Origin: a virus
DNA: 64,000 nt
IMG/VR virus record: IMGVR_UViG_3300045999_010308
Location: 18,823 to 82,822 of that record
Direction: 5' to 3' (one strand)
The notes under the pieces were generated by a model. That model searched no databases. It was not told the DNA's origin and saw only the letters and a program-made list of their open reading frames with translations. The position numbers and the translations under genes were made by a program. This document shows positions 9,593 to 17,424 of this stretch, piece after piece. Each line of letters starts with the position of its first letter. Position 1 is the stretch's first letter.

Positions 9593-10039
9593 CTATTCTT
9601 GGATTTCATCTTCAATAAAATTAAAGATTTCTCTCACTATTTTTCTGGCTTTTTTTACTAAAAGCCAGCTATCATCATTCCACTCGTCATGAGTGGCAAT
9701 CGTAAACTCTAACTCGCTATTCTTATCATGGTTTAGACTTACTTGAAAGCTACCTGACCAGGGAAGTAAGGATTTTTCTTCTGATTGAGATATTCGAAGC
9801 AACCCTAGTATATAATCGTAAGTAGCTTCTTTTTCGTAAGAATAACGCTCTTGTTTTTTCTCTGAGCGAATTTCTAGCTCCAGTTTAAACAAAGAGCAAG
9901 AACCAAAAATAAGTGAAACATCCTTACAATTATCAATACCACTATAAGAATAATCCCAAGACCATTTTAAATCTGGATATCTTCCCTCACAAAAATTAAA
10001 CAGTTTTTCCGCTACTAACCGTGTGTCCATTAGTGTCAC
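9593..10039 (-). CDS. Unknown small protein, paralog family A (4 of 4)
   Basis: 148 residues. VAEKLFNFCEGRYPDLKW at the N-terminus and KARKIVREIFNFIEDEIQE at the end align with the 9217 protein. The middle is more divergent and acidic. It is the first of the four paralogs in the direction of transcription. Confidence 0.65.
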   Translation of the reverse strand: MTLMDTRLVAEKLFNFCEGRYPDLKWSWDYSYSGIDNCKDVSLIFGSCSLFKLELEIRSEKKQERYSYEKEATYDYILGLLRISQSEEKSLLPWSGSFQVSLNHDKNSELEFTIATHDEWNDDSWLLVKKARKIVREIFNFIEDEIQE

Positions 10040-10066
10040 TCCTGTTGGGTGAAATTACTAGGAAAT

Positions 10067-10210
10067 ACCTACTGATTCCTCTACTAGAATACCGCGATGC
10101 CCGTTGCGGCTTAAAGCGTCTAAATAAGCCATTAATCGGCTTTCGTGCATAGAAGTTTTAATCTTGCAAGGTTTATTTTTTCTATCTATTGTTCTGATTG
10201 TATATTTCAT
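10067..10210 (-). CDS. Small unknown protein
   Basis: About 47 residues (MKYTIRTIDRKNKPCKIKTS...). Its ATG overlaps the TGA of the upstream small gene in an ATGA junction, which supports translation. Basic, no known family. The exact stop in this AT-rich stretch is uncertain; the frame closes at 10067 by codon counting. Confidence 0.4.
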
Positions 10211-10368
10211 TGTCTCCAATCCTTTAAGTGTTTTCTACAATTTTCTAGATGCGCTTTAAGCCTATTAGCAGACTCTTGTTCTTCCGTTCCTCTGACAAGT
10301 CCTTTGTTCTTGTCAATCTCATCCTGACTTGATAATTTAGCCCATGCTTTCTTTTTTTCTTCTGTCAT
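10207..10368 (-). CDS. Small charged helical protein
   Basis: 53 residues (MTEEKKKAWAKLSSQDEID...). Highly charged and probably helical. The stop overlaps the next start by 4 nt, and the gene follows the 10371 gene with a 2-nt gap. Function unknown. Confidence 0.5.
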   Translation of the reverse strand: MTEEKKKAWAKLSSQDEIDKNKGLVRGTEEQESANRLKAHLENCRKHLKDWRQ

Positions 10369-10370
10369 GA

Positions 10371-10559
10371 TTACACCTTTACTTTTTTAAAACCCCGTTG
10401 TTCTAAAACTTTATTATACTCCTGGATTTTAGAGTATAAAATGGCACGTTTTTTTTGGACATTTTCTCCAGATTCTTTTTTAGAATTTCGATATTGTCCC
10501 GCATAGAAATTAGCGTAATAACTAATTTCAGCAGTGTTCATGTTTACGATAAGCTTCAT
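10371..10559 (-). CDS. Small basic protein
   Basis: 62 residues, Lys-rich C-terminal half (VQKKRAILYSKIQEYNKVLEQ). It is the first gene after a good promoter at 10586-10614 (TTGACA, 17-nt spacer, TAAGAT). No family recognised. Confidence 0.55.
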   Translation of the reverse strand: MKLIVNMNTAEISYYANFYAGQYRNSKKESGENVQKKRAILYSKIQEYNKVLEQRGFKKVKV

Positions 10560-10585
10560 GATTTCCTCTTCAATCTATTACTTAA

Positions 10586-10614
10586 ATCTTACATCATTTT
10601 ACTAGAATTGTCAA
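10586..10614 (-). promoter_or_regulatory. Sigma70-type promoter
   Basis: On the minus strand TTGACA (10614-10609), 17-nt spacer starting ATTCTAGTA, then TAAGAT (10591-10586), upstream of the 10559 start. The extended TTGACA-ATTCTAG form recurs at 18.77 kb, and with TTTCTAG at 25.18, 28.07 and 28.53 kb, so it is a phage-wide promoter type. Confidence 0.7.
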
Positions 10615-10814
10615 GAAATTTCTGTAAAATCTTCTTTGCGAAAACAGTAAAAATGTTCTCCTTTTGTGAGGTGATCGAGTGACTCAAAGTGATAGTAGAT
10701 TCCTATAGCAGTCTTAACAATCCCCAGTGGTTTGCACCGAGGAAAAACTTGACCATAGGAATTGACACGATAAACCTTTTCAGGGTATCGAGAGGGAATG
10801 TATTGTCCAATCAT
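10611..10814 (-). CDS. Small unknown protein
   Basis: 67 residues (MIGQYIPSRYPEKVYRVNSYGQ...). A compact beta-rich sequence with many aromatic residues. It begins immediately downstream of the tRNA-like gene. Function unknown. Confidence 0.55.
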   Translation of the reverse strand: MIGQYIPSRYPEKVYRVNSYGQVFPRCKPLGIVKTAIGIYYHFESLDHLTKGEHFYCFRKEDFTEIS

Positions 10815-10818
10815 TAGG

Positions 10819-11016
10819 TACTAGAGACGGGAATTGAACCCGCAAAACTTAATTAAATCTACTCCTGACGAAACGCCCTTCCCTCACTCAATCTTTGCCA
10901 AGTTCGGTGGATTCGCAAATTTCAGTTTTGAAACAAAAAATAACTTTATTTTTTGCATTAAGTCCCTTTTCGGTTGAAGGCTCCGTTTCAGCCTTTAGCT
11001 ACCAAGCTACTCTAGC
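10819..11016 (-). tRNA. tRNA-like RNA gene with ~120-nt insertion, no normal anticodon
   Basis: Read on the minus strand, the 5' end GCTAGAG pairs with CTCTAGT at the 3' end (7 bp with one G-U), followed by ACC. A T-arm is clear (GCGGG-TTCAATT-CCCGT). A D-arm-like GCTTGGTAGC and a strong hairpin AAGGCT-GAAACGG-AGCCTT follow the 5' strand, but its loop lacks U33, so no anticodon can be assigned. About 120 extra nt lie before the T-arm. A promoter (11023-11051) places the transcription start at the mature 5' end. It could be an interrupted tRNA, a tmRNA-like RNA (no tag peptide ending in Ala-Ala was found) or another structured RNA. Confidence 0.5.
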
Positions 11017-11022
11017 ACTTTA

Positions 11023-11051
11023 ATCCTATCAGGGACTCCTAAAATTGTCAA
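11023..11051 (-). promoter_or_regulatory. Promoter of the tRNA-like gene
   Basis: TTGACA (11051-11046), 17-nt spacer, TAGGAT (11028-11023) on the minus strand. The -10 ends 7 nt before the first base of the acceptor-like stem, so transcription would start at the RNA's 5' end. It lies just before the stop of the primase gene (11057). Confidence 0.65.
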
Positions 11052-11056
11052 TCCTA

Positions 11057-13924
11057 TCAGGTGCTTATATCCTGTAAATAGCAATCAGAAAACGGAATTG
11101 TAAAAATGATCACAGACCCATTTAGAACAGTTTCTACCCTCAAAAGCCATTGATCGTCAAAAGTTACTTCTATAATTTTTCCGACCGCTCTCGGAGGGAT
11201 AGTTCGCTCTCCTATCTGAATAGGTGCAGCCGTCCGCACTAATACCCTTTCTTTTTCAAGATCAGGTAAGTTATCGATGTGTACACCATCAGCCGATAGC
11301 TCATCGACTGGTTCTGGTTCAATTTTTACTGTCTCAGGTTCTGATTTTGGCGTAGGAGTGGGAACCTGAATAACTTCCTCTTTTATCTCTGATTGATATT
11401 CCAGAGAATCTTCTATCTCAAAAGTTTCTACTACTTTTGGCTCTTGATAGTGCAACACCATACCCCTTGACTTAATTTCTAATCGTCCATAGCCAGCTTG
11501 CTCTAACTGAGTAAGTAGGGTACGGGCGATAGATGTATTTACTTTTTCCCCATTAATTTTACGCCCGCCGAATTTTTGGGCAACGTCCCGAGGTTTAATT
11601 TGACCTGCGCTTTTAACGATCTCCCAGATTTCGGATAAAATACCCTGTACTGGATTTTCGTCCTGAGACGTGACTCCCTGAATTGTCAAGAATTGACTGA
11701 TATAGAAGTCGGTCATCTTAGCAGCTTTAATGGCTGTTTGTACAGGAATACTGTAAAGATTGGTATTATCTGGATCAAATATCCAATTGAGAAGATGAAT
11801 ACTTAATGTAAGCCTTAAAAAGGTCTTCATTTGTTTTCCTAAGTAGGAAGCAAATGATGGATTAATCGCTCGATACTTCTTAATAAGTATCTCGTAATGG
11901 TACTTAATACCAAAGGCATAACTTTCTCCAATTTCGCTAAACCAGCAATTATGAGGATCGACAATCCCATCCTCATCGGCTTCTAGGCTAATTCCACTGA
12001 TTTGATTGATAATATTTTCGATACACTCATCGATAGAATTAGGGTCTTCTGGCGGCTTACCAGGGCGAGGATCAAGAGGTTCGTGTAGCAAGAAAAGATA
12101 CCGAGAAACCGCTCCGTCAACATCATTAGATAAATCAAGATATTTCCTAAGTTTGTCGACTTGTATCCCACCTAATTTATTAAGTGTCTGTCCATCTAAA
12201 TAGTATCGATTATCTTTGTTTACACGGTCAAAAGTATTTCGGATTGGTCCATTCCAATTGCTTAAATCTCGTTGCCGGTCATTCCCTTTACCACCTGATC
12301 GGTACTGATTTAATCCCTCGAAAAATCCCGATAGCTCATCATAGACGACTACCCCACCTTGCCAAGAAGGTTGTGAGGACATCGTTTTTAAAATGCCATC
12401 AAGAGTCCCCTCGTCGTAAAACCACCGACGCGCCTGACAGTGTTCTTTTTCGTAAAGACGTGGGTTGATTTCAGCGTTTGTTTTGTTTGCCTTGCGATCT
12501 GATGCTGACATTTCTTGCCACGCAGCTTTTAGATCGTCTAGTGTGGATTGTTCCTTAGTAACTCTTTTCTGCTCGGCTAAATCTTTTCTTTTCAAAACCC
12601 GACAAACTTCGTTTTGAGTGAGAGTTTTTCCAGTAGAAACCCCGCCTAAGTCTGCACAATAGAAGATCGGGTATTCCTTCCAGCATTCCCTTTCTCTTGC
12701 AGTAGTTCGGAGGTTAATCGCAAACCGACTTCCTAAAATAGCTCCTAGTATTGGCCATAAAGAATGCAGTAATCTGATTGGGGGTTGATTCAAAGTTTTG
12801 GCACGGGATATAATCGCTTCGGCTAAAGGTTTGGGAAGTATCTCAAAAAGATCAATCTCTTTTTTCTGGTAATGCTTACCTTTCAGGAACCCTTCTAATC
12901 CTGATTTAATAGCGTCCCCTTCTGCTATTTCTGTTTTACGGATTTCAATTAAATGTCGTATTTCTGCTGGTTTTTTACCAGTGGCTTTTGCCCACAGATC
13001 GACTTTTTCTTGCCATTGAGTTCGGGTAATTTCGTCTTGACCAATACAGCCGTCAATAGCTGTTATTAGGTCTTGAAAAGTCATCGTTTCTGTTACCGTG
13101 ACTTCTTTTTCTTTGCTCTCTTTTATTTCTTTTGGCTTATCAACTATTGAAGTTAATAATGTATCGAGAGTTACCTTCTTTTCTTCAATCCAATTGATAA
13201 TATCTACCCCTTGAGATTCTGGCAAGTGATCCCATAAAGGAGAATCTGGATAGGCATAAAGCCATTTTGCATCGGGGAAATCTTGATAAATTTTCTGGCA
13301 GTGAGACACTCCCCCTTTGTCACGATCAGGACATAAAACCAGATTTGCTCCCTTTAAAGCTTCTGTGTGAAGCGGCTGCCATTTCTTTGATCCGCCTATA
13401 TTACAAGTGGCAACTAATCCCAGAGATTCAAGCTTTTCTACTTTAGCCTCACCCTCAACTACAAATACCCGGGTTCCTTCCTTAATAGCCTTTTCCAGCC
13501 GATCTTGACGGTAAAGAGGTATATCTTTGTACTCAATATCACCTAGTCCCCATTTCCAATTTTTACCATTATCTGTAGAATGCTGCTGCTTGATATCCTT
13601 TTTCCAGATACCATTCTCTTGATAGTCCTTCCGGTACACACGGATTTTCAAGCCACTGGCAAGAGGGGGATAAAGGGAGTATTGAGTTTTTTCTGTTTTG
13701 TAGTCGGAAAATTTGACTTCTTTCTTGAGATAGTAGAGCGGTGTACCCTCACTATCTACGTTGCTCGATTTTTCCCATCCTGGTGCAGGGTCGTAGTTTC
13801 GCTTGCATACCGAGAGTAGATTGCCGTCCTGGGCTGTGTACATATAGCACCAATCAGGCTTGCCACAGTGGGGACAAGGATTGTTTTTATCGATCTTGAC
13901 ACGGTTAGAGTTTTGTGTTACCAT
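11057..13924 (-). CDS. DNA primase-like protein (zinc finger, Toprim-like, DUF3987-like)
   Basis: 955 residues. N-terminal zinc-binding motif CPHCGKPDWC...C (residues 17-40). A Toprim-like region follows at about 150-220 (VFVVEGEAKVEKL, LVLCPDRDKGG). From about residue 350 it resembles DUF3987-type primase-helicase proteins: an ATPase-like CADLGGVSTGKTLT near 430 and LVVYDELSGFF-like motif near 525. The C-terminal 100 residues form a small beta domain. It is the main replication initiation protein visible here and is transcribed toward the helicase region. Confidence 0.75.
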   Translation of the reverse strand: MVTQNSNRVKIDKNNPCPHCGKPDWCYMYTAQDGNLLSVCKRNYDPAPGWEKSSNVDSEGTPLYYLKKEVKFSDYKTEKTQYSLYPPLASGLKIRVYRKDYQENGIWKKDIKQQHSTDNGKNWKWGLGDIEYKDIPLYRQDRLEKAIKEGTRVFVVEGEAKVEKLESLGLVATCNIGGSKKWQPLHTEALKGANLVLCPDRDKGGVSHCQKIYQDFPDAKWLYAYPDSPLWDHLPESQGVDIINWIEEKKVTLDTLLTSIVDKPKEIKESKEKEVTVTETMTFQDLITAIDGCIGQDEITRTQWQEKVDLWAKATGKKPAEIRHLIEIRKTEIAEGDAIKSGLEGFLKGKHYQKKEIDLFEILPKPLAEAIISRAKTLNQPPIRLLHSLWPILGAILGSRFAINLRTTARERECWKEYPIFYCADLGGVSTGKTLTQNEVCRVLKRKDLAEQKRVTKEQSTLDDLKAAWQEMSASDRKANKTNAEINPRLYEKEHCQARRWFYDEGTLDGILKTMSSQPSWQGGVVVYDELSGFFEGLNQYRSGGKGNDRQRDLSNWNGPIRNTFDRVNKDNRYYLDGQTLNKLGGIQVDKLRKYLDLSNDVDGAVSRYLFLLHEPLDPRPGKPPEDPNSIDECIENIINQISGISLEADEDGIVDPHNCWFSEIGESYAFGIKYHYEILIKKYRAINPSFASYLGKQMKTFLRLTLSIHLLNWIFDPDNTNLYSIPVQTAIKAAKMTDFYISQFLTIQGVTSQDENPVQGILSEIWEIVKSAGQIKPRDVAQKFGGRKINGEKVNTSIARTLLTQLEQAGYGRLEIKSRGMVLHYQEPKVVETFEIEDSLEYQSEIKEEVIQVPTPTPKSEPETVKIEPEPVDELSADGVHIDNLPDLEKERVLVRTAAPIQIGERTIPPRAVGKIIEVTFDDQWLLRVETVLNGSVIIFTIPFSDCYLQDIST

Positions 13925-13955
13925 AGTTTCTATATGAAAAGTGTTTGTTTACACG

Positions 13956-13978
13956 ACCCGCCTCTGAGCGGGTTTTTT
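13956..13978 (+). terminator. Rho-independent terminator (plus direction)
   Basis: CCCGC (13957-13961), loop CTCTGA, GCGGG (13968-13972), followed by six T on the plus strand. No plus-strand gene precedes it, except a possible 17-codon leader from 13934. It may block antisense transcription into the 14.1-kb region. Confidence 0.6.
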
Positions 13979-14095
13979 GTTGGGTAGTTGGGTAGATGGG
14001 TAGGAGGGAGCAAATCAAGGTATTTACTATCCTAGCAGAATTTTCTTGATCGGTAAATACTACACTTGCACTACACCTGTAAATCCTTGCTACGC

Positions 14096-14320
14096 TTAGG
14101 TTTTAGATTTATGCAAAGAGTTGTAAAACGCAGCTTCGCCTTCTTTTCTGGCATTGAGTTCGGTGTCAATGGGGATAAAAAGGTAAGATTTTAGTGCAAT
14201 TTCAAATACTTCTTGGGTCTTTAGGTCTAAAACCTCGGCCCTTTGACAAATTTCAGCCCATAGCTCTCGTTTTACCCGGATCGAAACAACTTTTATTGGG
14301 GCATCTTGATTGGCGGACAT
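14096..14320 (-). CDS. Small DNA-binding-like protein (ribbon-helix-helix type)
   Basis: 74 residues. VVSIRVKRELWAEICQRAEVLDLKTQEVFEIALKSYL has the strand-helix-helix rhythm of CopG/Arc regulators. It is divergent from the repressor-like gene at 14449, and their shared upstream region holds operator-like repeats. It may be the opposing regulator in a switch. Inferred from pattern and position. Confidence 0.55.
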   Translation of the reverse strand: MSANQDAPIKVVSIRVKRELWAEICQRAEVLDLKTQEVFEIALKSYLFIPIDTELNARKEGEAAFYNSLHKSKT

Positions 14321-14369
14321 AGTTCAATCTACAGAATTTTCTATATTGTAGCATAAAAGTTGAGATTGG

Positions 14370-14440
14370 TTGCAAGTTTTTTGTAAGTTTTTTGTAAGTT
14401 TTTTACAGGGTAGTGTAAGATAAGGGTATCTTATCAAAAT
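14370..14440. promoter_or_regulatory. Operator region between divergent regulators
   Basis: Three tandem copies of an 11-12-nt unit (GCAAG/GTAAG followed by TTTTTT) lie at 14370-14408. A palindrome AAGATA-AGGG-TATCTT follows near 14420. The same GTAAGTTTTTTGCAAG unit appears inverted at 18791-18816 before the other regulatory operon, so one regulator probably binds both places. Confidence 0.6.
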
Positions 14441-14448
14441 ACACTTTT

Positions 14449-15054
14449 ATGGCTACACCACGATTCAATAGCGACGGATCACCCCGGAAACGAGTAAAAA
14501 GTTCGGCCCTGTCAGAAAAAGGGATAAGTAGAATGTCTGATACTATTAAAGCGAAAAGAATAGGTCTAGGTATGACCCAAGCCGAATTTACCGAGTGGAT
14601 ACTAAAAGAAGGCCGGCGATTGGGATTACCTGGCACAGAATTTTCTGGGGGAGCGGTTCAAAACTGGGAGCTAAAAAATATCGCTAGTTGCCCTGATCTA
14701 GGGAATATGCGATTACTAGCTGCTGTATTTGGACTTGATACAGATTCTTTTGTGAATTATCTTAATGGCGATTGGCTAACAATTCAGGATTTTCTAAAAG
14801 ATCCAATCAATCAAAAAAAGGATTGTGTTAAAAATCCTAATTTAGTTCCCGAACTTTTTCAGGAAGCTGATACTCAAGTTAAAGCAAAGCTTGTAATTAA
14901 AGAAGTTGAGTCTCTTTACTCAAAGCTAGATGAGTTACAGAAGATGATTAAAGAGATTGATCTAGAAGATGTGAAAGCTTTTCTGTGTTCCGCCCCAAAA
15001 GATTTACAGAAAGAAGTTTACCAATATTTACAGGAGAAACTAATCGGAGCATAA
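14449..15054 (+). CDS. HTH transcriptional regulator, phage repressor-like
   Basis: 201 residues. An XRE-like helix-turn-helix lies at about 32-85 (IKAKRIGLGMTQAEFTEWI...SGGAVQNWE), with the recognition-helix-like GGAVQNWE typical of cyanobacterial regulators. The C-terminal half (about 140-185) is predicted coiled coil, suitable for oligomerisation. It is transcribed opposite to the surrounding genes from an operator-rich region and is closed by a strong terminator. It probably controls its own promoter and the 14.3- and 18.7-kb operons. Confidence 0.7.
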   Translation: MATPRFNSDGSPRKRVKSSALSEKGISRMSDTIKAKRIGLGMTQAEFTEWILKEGRRLGLPGTEFSGGAVQNWELKNIASCPDLGNMRLLAAVFGLDTDSFVNYLNGDWLTIQDFLKDPINQKKDCVKNPNLVPELFQEADTQVKAKLVIKEVESLYSKLDELQKMIKEIDLEDVKAFLCSAPKDLQKEVYQYLQEKLIGA

Positions 15055-15061
15055 CAGAAAA

Positions 15062-15087
15062 AAAACAGAGGGTTAACCCTCTGTTTT
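15062..15087. terminator. Bidirectional rho-independent terminator
   Basis: Perfect inverted repeat with arms AAAACAGAGGGTT and AACCCTCTGTTTT followed by further T residues. It separates the plus-strand repressor gene from the convergent minus-strand operon that ends at 15099. Confidence 0.85.
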
Positions 15088-15098
15088 TTATTTGAGAT

Positions 15099-15458
15099 TT
15101 ATTGAAACATATCATTTGTTGCTTGATATGTTCTAACTGGAGTAAATCCTTCTTTATCTTTTCGGTTAATTCCATAATCACTTAAGTACGGACCGTAAAG
15201 GGGAATACTTTCTAAATGTCTATAATAATCCTCTAAGTTCCATCGGCTGCCATCAGAAAATACATAAATTGTATATCCGTAAACTATTTCAATTTTTTCT
15301 AGACTCCCAAGTATTCTTTTTGAATGAATACTTCTAAAAATCTTTTTTTCTGCCCGTTTTTTTTCTTGTTCTATTTTTTCTGGACTCAGTTGTACGGGGT
15401 CAAGCTGAGGCCACTCTGTGTCACGAGAAGGACAATCTGAAAAGACGAAAAAAGACAT
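15099..15458 (-). CDS. Unknown protein
   Basis: 119 residues. Charged N-terminal half with EKIEQEKKRAEKKIFRSI, then an aromatic-rich half. No family recognised. It is the last gene of the 18.7-15.1 kb regulatory operon, separated from the preceding gene by a gap with a TGATAAC-type repeat. Confidence 0.55.
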   Translation of the reverse strand: MSFFVFSDCPSRDTEWPQLDPVQLSPEKIEQEKKRAEKKIFRSIHSKRILGSLEKIEIVYGYTIYVFSDGSRWNLEDYYRHLESIPLYGPYLSDYGINRKDKEGFTPVRTYQATNDMFQ

Positions 15459-15510
15459 AATACTCCTAATTGTTTTGATTTTTAGTTGATAACTGATAGC
15501 TAATTTTAAA

Positions 15511-15741
15511 CTAATCTAACTTAGATAGTAAAGCTTCAATTGTTTTTAGCCCATTCCCCGCCGCTACACATCCGTCTTGAGAAGCTAAAAGCGACAAATC
15601 TACAAGTATTAATTCAAAAAAGACTGTTTTTTCTTCTTTACTAGCAAAGAGAAAAACTAAATCACCGACTACATCTGTTAGTTTTTCGGCCATTAGTGAA
15701 GTCTGTGTAGGATCGCTGTAATAGTCAATTTTTTGGCTCAT
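15511..15741 (-). CDS. Small unknown protein
   Basis: 76 residues, helical by composition (MAEKLTDVVGDLVFLFASKEEKTVFFELI). No family recognised. It lies between the ParB-like gene and the 15099 gene in the same operon. Confidence 0.5.
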   Translation of the reverse strand: MSQKIDYYSDPTQTSLMAEKLTDVVGDLVFLFASKEEKTVFFELILVDLSLLASQDGCVAAGNGLKTIEALLSKLD

Positions 15742-15793
15742 TGTTTTTCTCTGATTTATTTAGTAATTTTCTACTGATAACTGACAACTAATC

Positions 15794-16855
15794 CTAACTT
15801 AATCTCTCTACAAAATCAATGACTTTTTCCCATAACTCTTTGGGAAAGTCCACACTCATTGTATCATCATCTGTTTGCCTCGCATTCCCTTCGGTTGCTA
15901 AAGTCATTAGTAGATATTTAACTTCTTTAGCTTTCGGAGTAAGCTTAATTGGTTTTGGCTCTGTTTCGTCGCTAGGTTTTACACTCTCATCAGAGTCTAA
16001 AAAGGTTGGATTTTTAGACTCTATAAAGTTGGCTGTTACCGATTCGACTAATTCCCCAGTGGCTTTTATCCCTTTTTCTTCTGCTATAGCTACAGTCTCT
16101 AAAAGAACACTTTCTTTCTCCGAGAGTGTTAGTTCATTTTTCCTCACAAGATTGTGTAAAGTCGTTTCCGATACTTTACCTTCGATTGCTTTTAATGTCG
16201 GACTAGACATCGAGGAAATCTCTAAAGTTCGGTTATAGTCCGATTTTTTCCATCCTGTTTTTTCACAAAACTGTTGGCAGGACTGTTCTTCAGTTAAGCC
16301 ACCTAATCTGTCCTCATGTAGATGTCTTTTGATCAGTTTTGCTTTATCGTACACCGATAGTTTTTCGCTGTCAGTGCCGTAGGAAAGCATTTGATACTCT
16401 AAATCACGGACGGTCAGACCTGATGCTAGAGGCTTAATAATTGCCAAAACATTAGGAACAATAATCTCTTGAGAGGCTAAAAGCAACCAAGCCAAGACCC
16501 TCCGATGCCCGTCCATAGGAAACAATCTATCGCCGTCGGCGACTAAATGTAAAGGTTGATAAATTGTTCCCGATGCTAGTATTTTATCGGCTAGTTCCTG
16601 AATTAGCTCCAAATCGTAGGTAACGCGGGTATTCCATCCGTTTTCTCCTGAGATAGCCTCGATTAAATCGAGGCTAAAGGTTAAATGGGTTTCGCTAGGT
16701 AAGACGCGCATTTTGCCGTCGTCATGAAGCCCTATTCTTGGTCCGATAAAGTCACCGTTAGCTAATCTAAAAGAAATTAGCTGGGGATCGACTACGATTA
16801 ACTCTCCTCTTGCAGACCCATAAGTTCTGATTTTGTCTCTTGATTTTGCGCTCAT
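15794..16855 (-). CDS. ParB/Spo0J-like DNA-binding protein
   Basis: 353 residues. The N-terminal ParB-type domain (about 60-145) includes PLHLVADGDRLFPMDGHRRVLAW, matching the GHRR box that binds CTP in ParB proteins. A helix-turn-helix-like region follows at about 165-225 (LTEEQSCQQFCEKTGWKKSDYNRTL). In phages such proteins serve in partition, transcription control or, with methyltransferases, in DNA modification. No ParA partner is seen in the window. The palindromic intergenic elements could be its binding sites, which is a guess. Confidence 0.65.
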   Translation of the reverse strand: MSAKSRDKIRTYGSARGELIVVDPQLISFRLANGDFIGPRIGLHDDGKMRVLPSETHLTFSLDLIEAISGENGWNTRVTYDLELIQELADKILASGTIYQPLHLVADGDRLFPMDGHRRVLAWLLLASQEIIVPNVLAIIKPLASGLTVRDLEYQMLSYGTDSEKLSVYDKAKLIKRHLHEDRLGGLTEEQSCQQFCEKTGWKKSDYNRTLEISSMSSPTLKAIEGKVSETTLHNLVRKNELTLSEKESVLLETVAIAEEKGIKATGELVESVTANFIESKNPTFLDSDESVKPSDETEPKPIKLTPKAKEVKYLLMTLATEGNARQTDDDTMSVDFPKELWEKVIDFVERLS

Positions 16856-16916
16856 ATGGCTTACCCCTGTTTTAGGTTATTTTTAGTTGTTTTTTACTTT
16901 ATTTATGGCTCTAATA

Positions 16917-17345
16917 TTAGAGACTAGATTTATCGTCATCGCTCTTTACAGAATAGCTAGAAGCTATAACAAGAGATTGCAGAAAAAGACAATAGTTTTC
17001 TTTGAGAAGTTTAGGTATTGCTACACCTGTTAAAATCGAAAAGATAAACTGGAATATAGCAATTTTAAAATGCCAAAAACATCCTGCTTCCCTATCTGAA
17101 TCAGCGTCAATAAATGCACCGCTTAAAAGTGCATCTATGTCGTCTGCTTTGATTGCAATGTCATGAAAATCTTTTAGGATTGTCGATACAAAGGGTTTTT
17201 TTGTTTTTATTAAGTGCTTAATGTATTGTTTAGCTTCAGTTGGTAACTCATCATAACTTAAATCAACTAAGAGATTCAGAATGTATTGTTTAGCTTCAGT
17301 TGGTAACTCATCATAACTTAAATCAACTAAGAAATTCAGATTCAT
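16917..17345 (-). CDS. Membrane protein with internal 20-residue duplication
   Basis: 142 residues. The N-terminus contains VDLSYDELPTEAKQYI twice in tandem, encoded by a 60-bp DNA repeat with one mismatch. Two hydrophobic segments follow (about 95-118 and 122-135). No family recognised. The nearly perfect repeat shows a very recent duplication. Confidence 0.55.
   Translation of the reverse strand: MNLNFLVDLSYDELPTEAKQYILNLLVDLSYDELPTEAKQYIKHLIKTKKPFVSTILKDFHDIAIKADDIDALLSGAFIDADSDREAGCFWHFKIAIFQFIFSILTGVAIPKLLKENYCLFLQSLVIASSYSVKSDDDKSSL
17221..17340. repeat. 60-bp tandem duplication
   Basis: Two adjacent 60-bp blocks beginning ATGTATTGTTTAGCTTCAGT differ at one position (GAGATT versus GAAATT). 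The duplication keeps the reading frame and adds 20 residues to the 16917 protein. Confidence 0.95.
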
Positions 17346-17424
17346 TTAATACTCCTTAATTTCTATTTTTAGATTTTTTAGTTTTTCAGGTCTTTATAGG
17401 TTGCTGATAACTGACAACTAACTA

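Noticed and set aside
10819-11016. tmRNA
   Set aside because: No tag peptide with a hydrophobic end such as LAA, and no conserved 5' tmRNA motif; kept only as tRNA-like.
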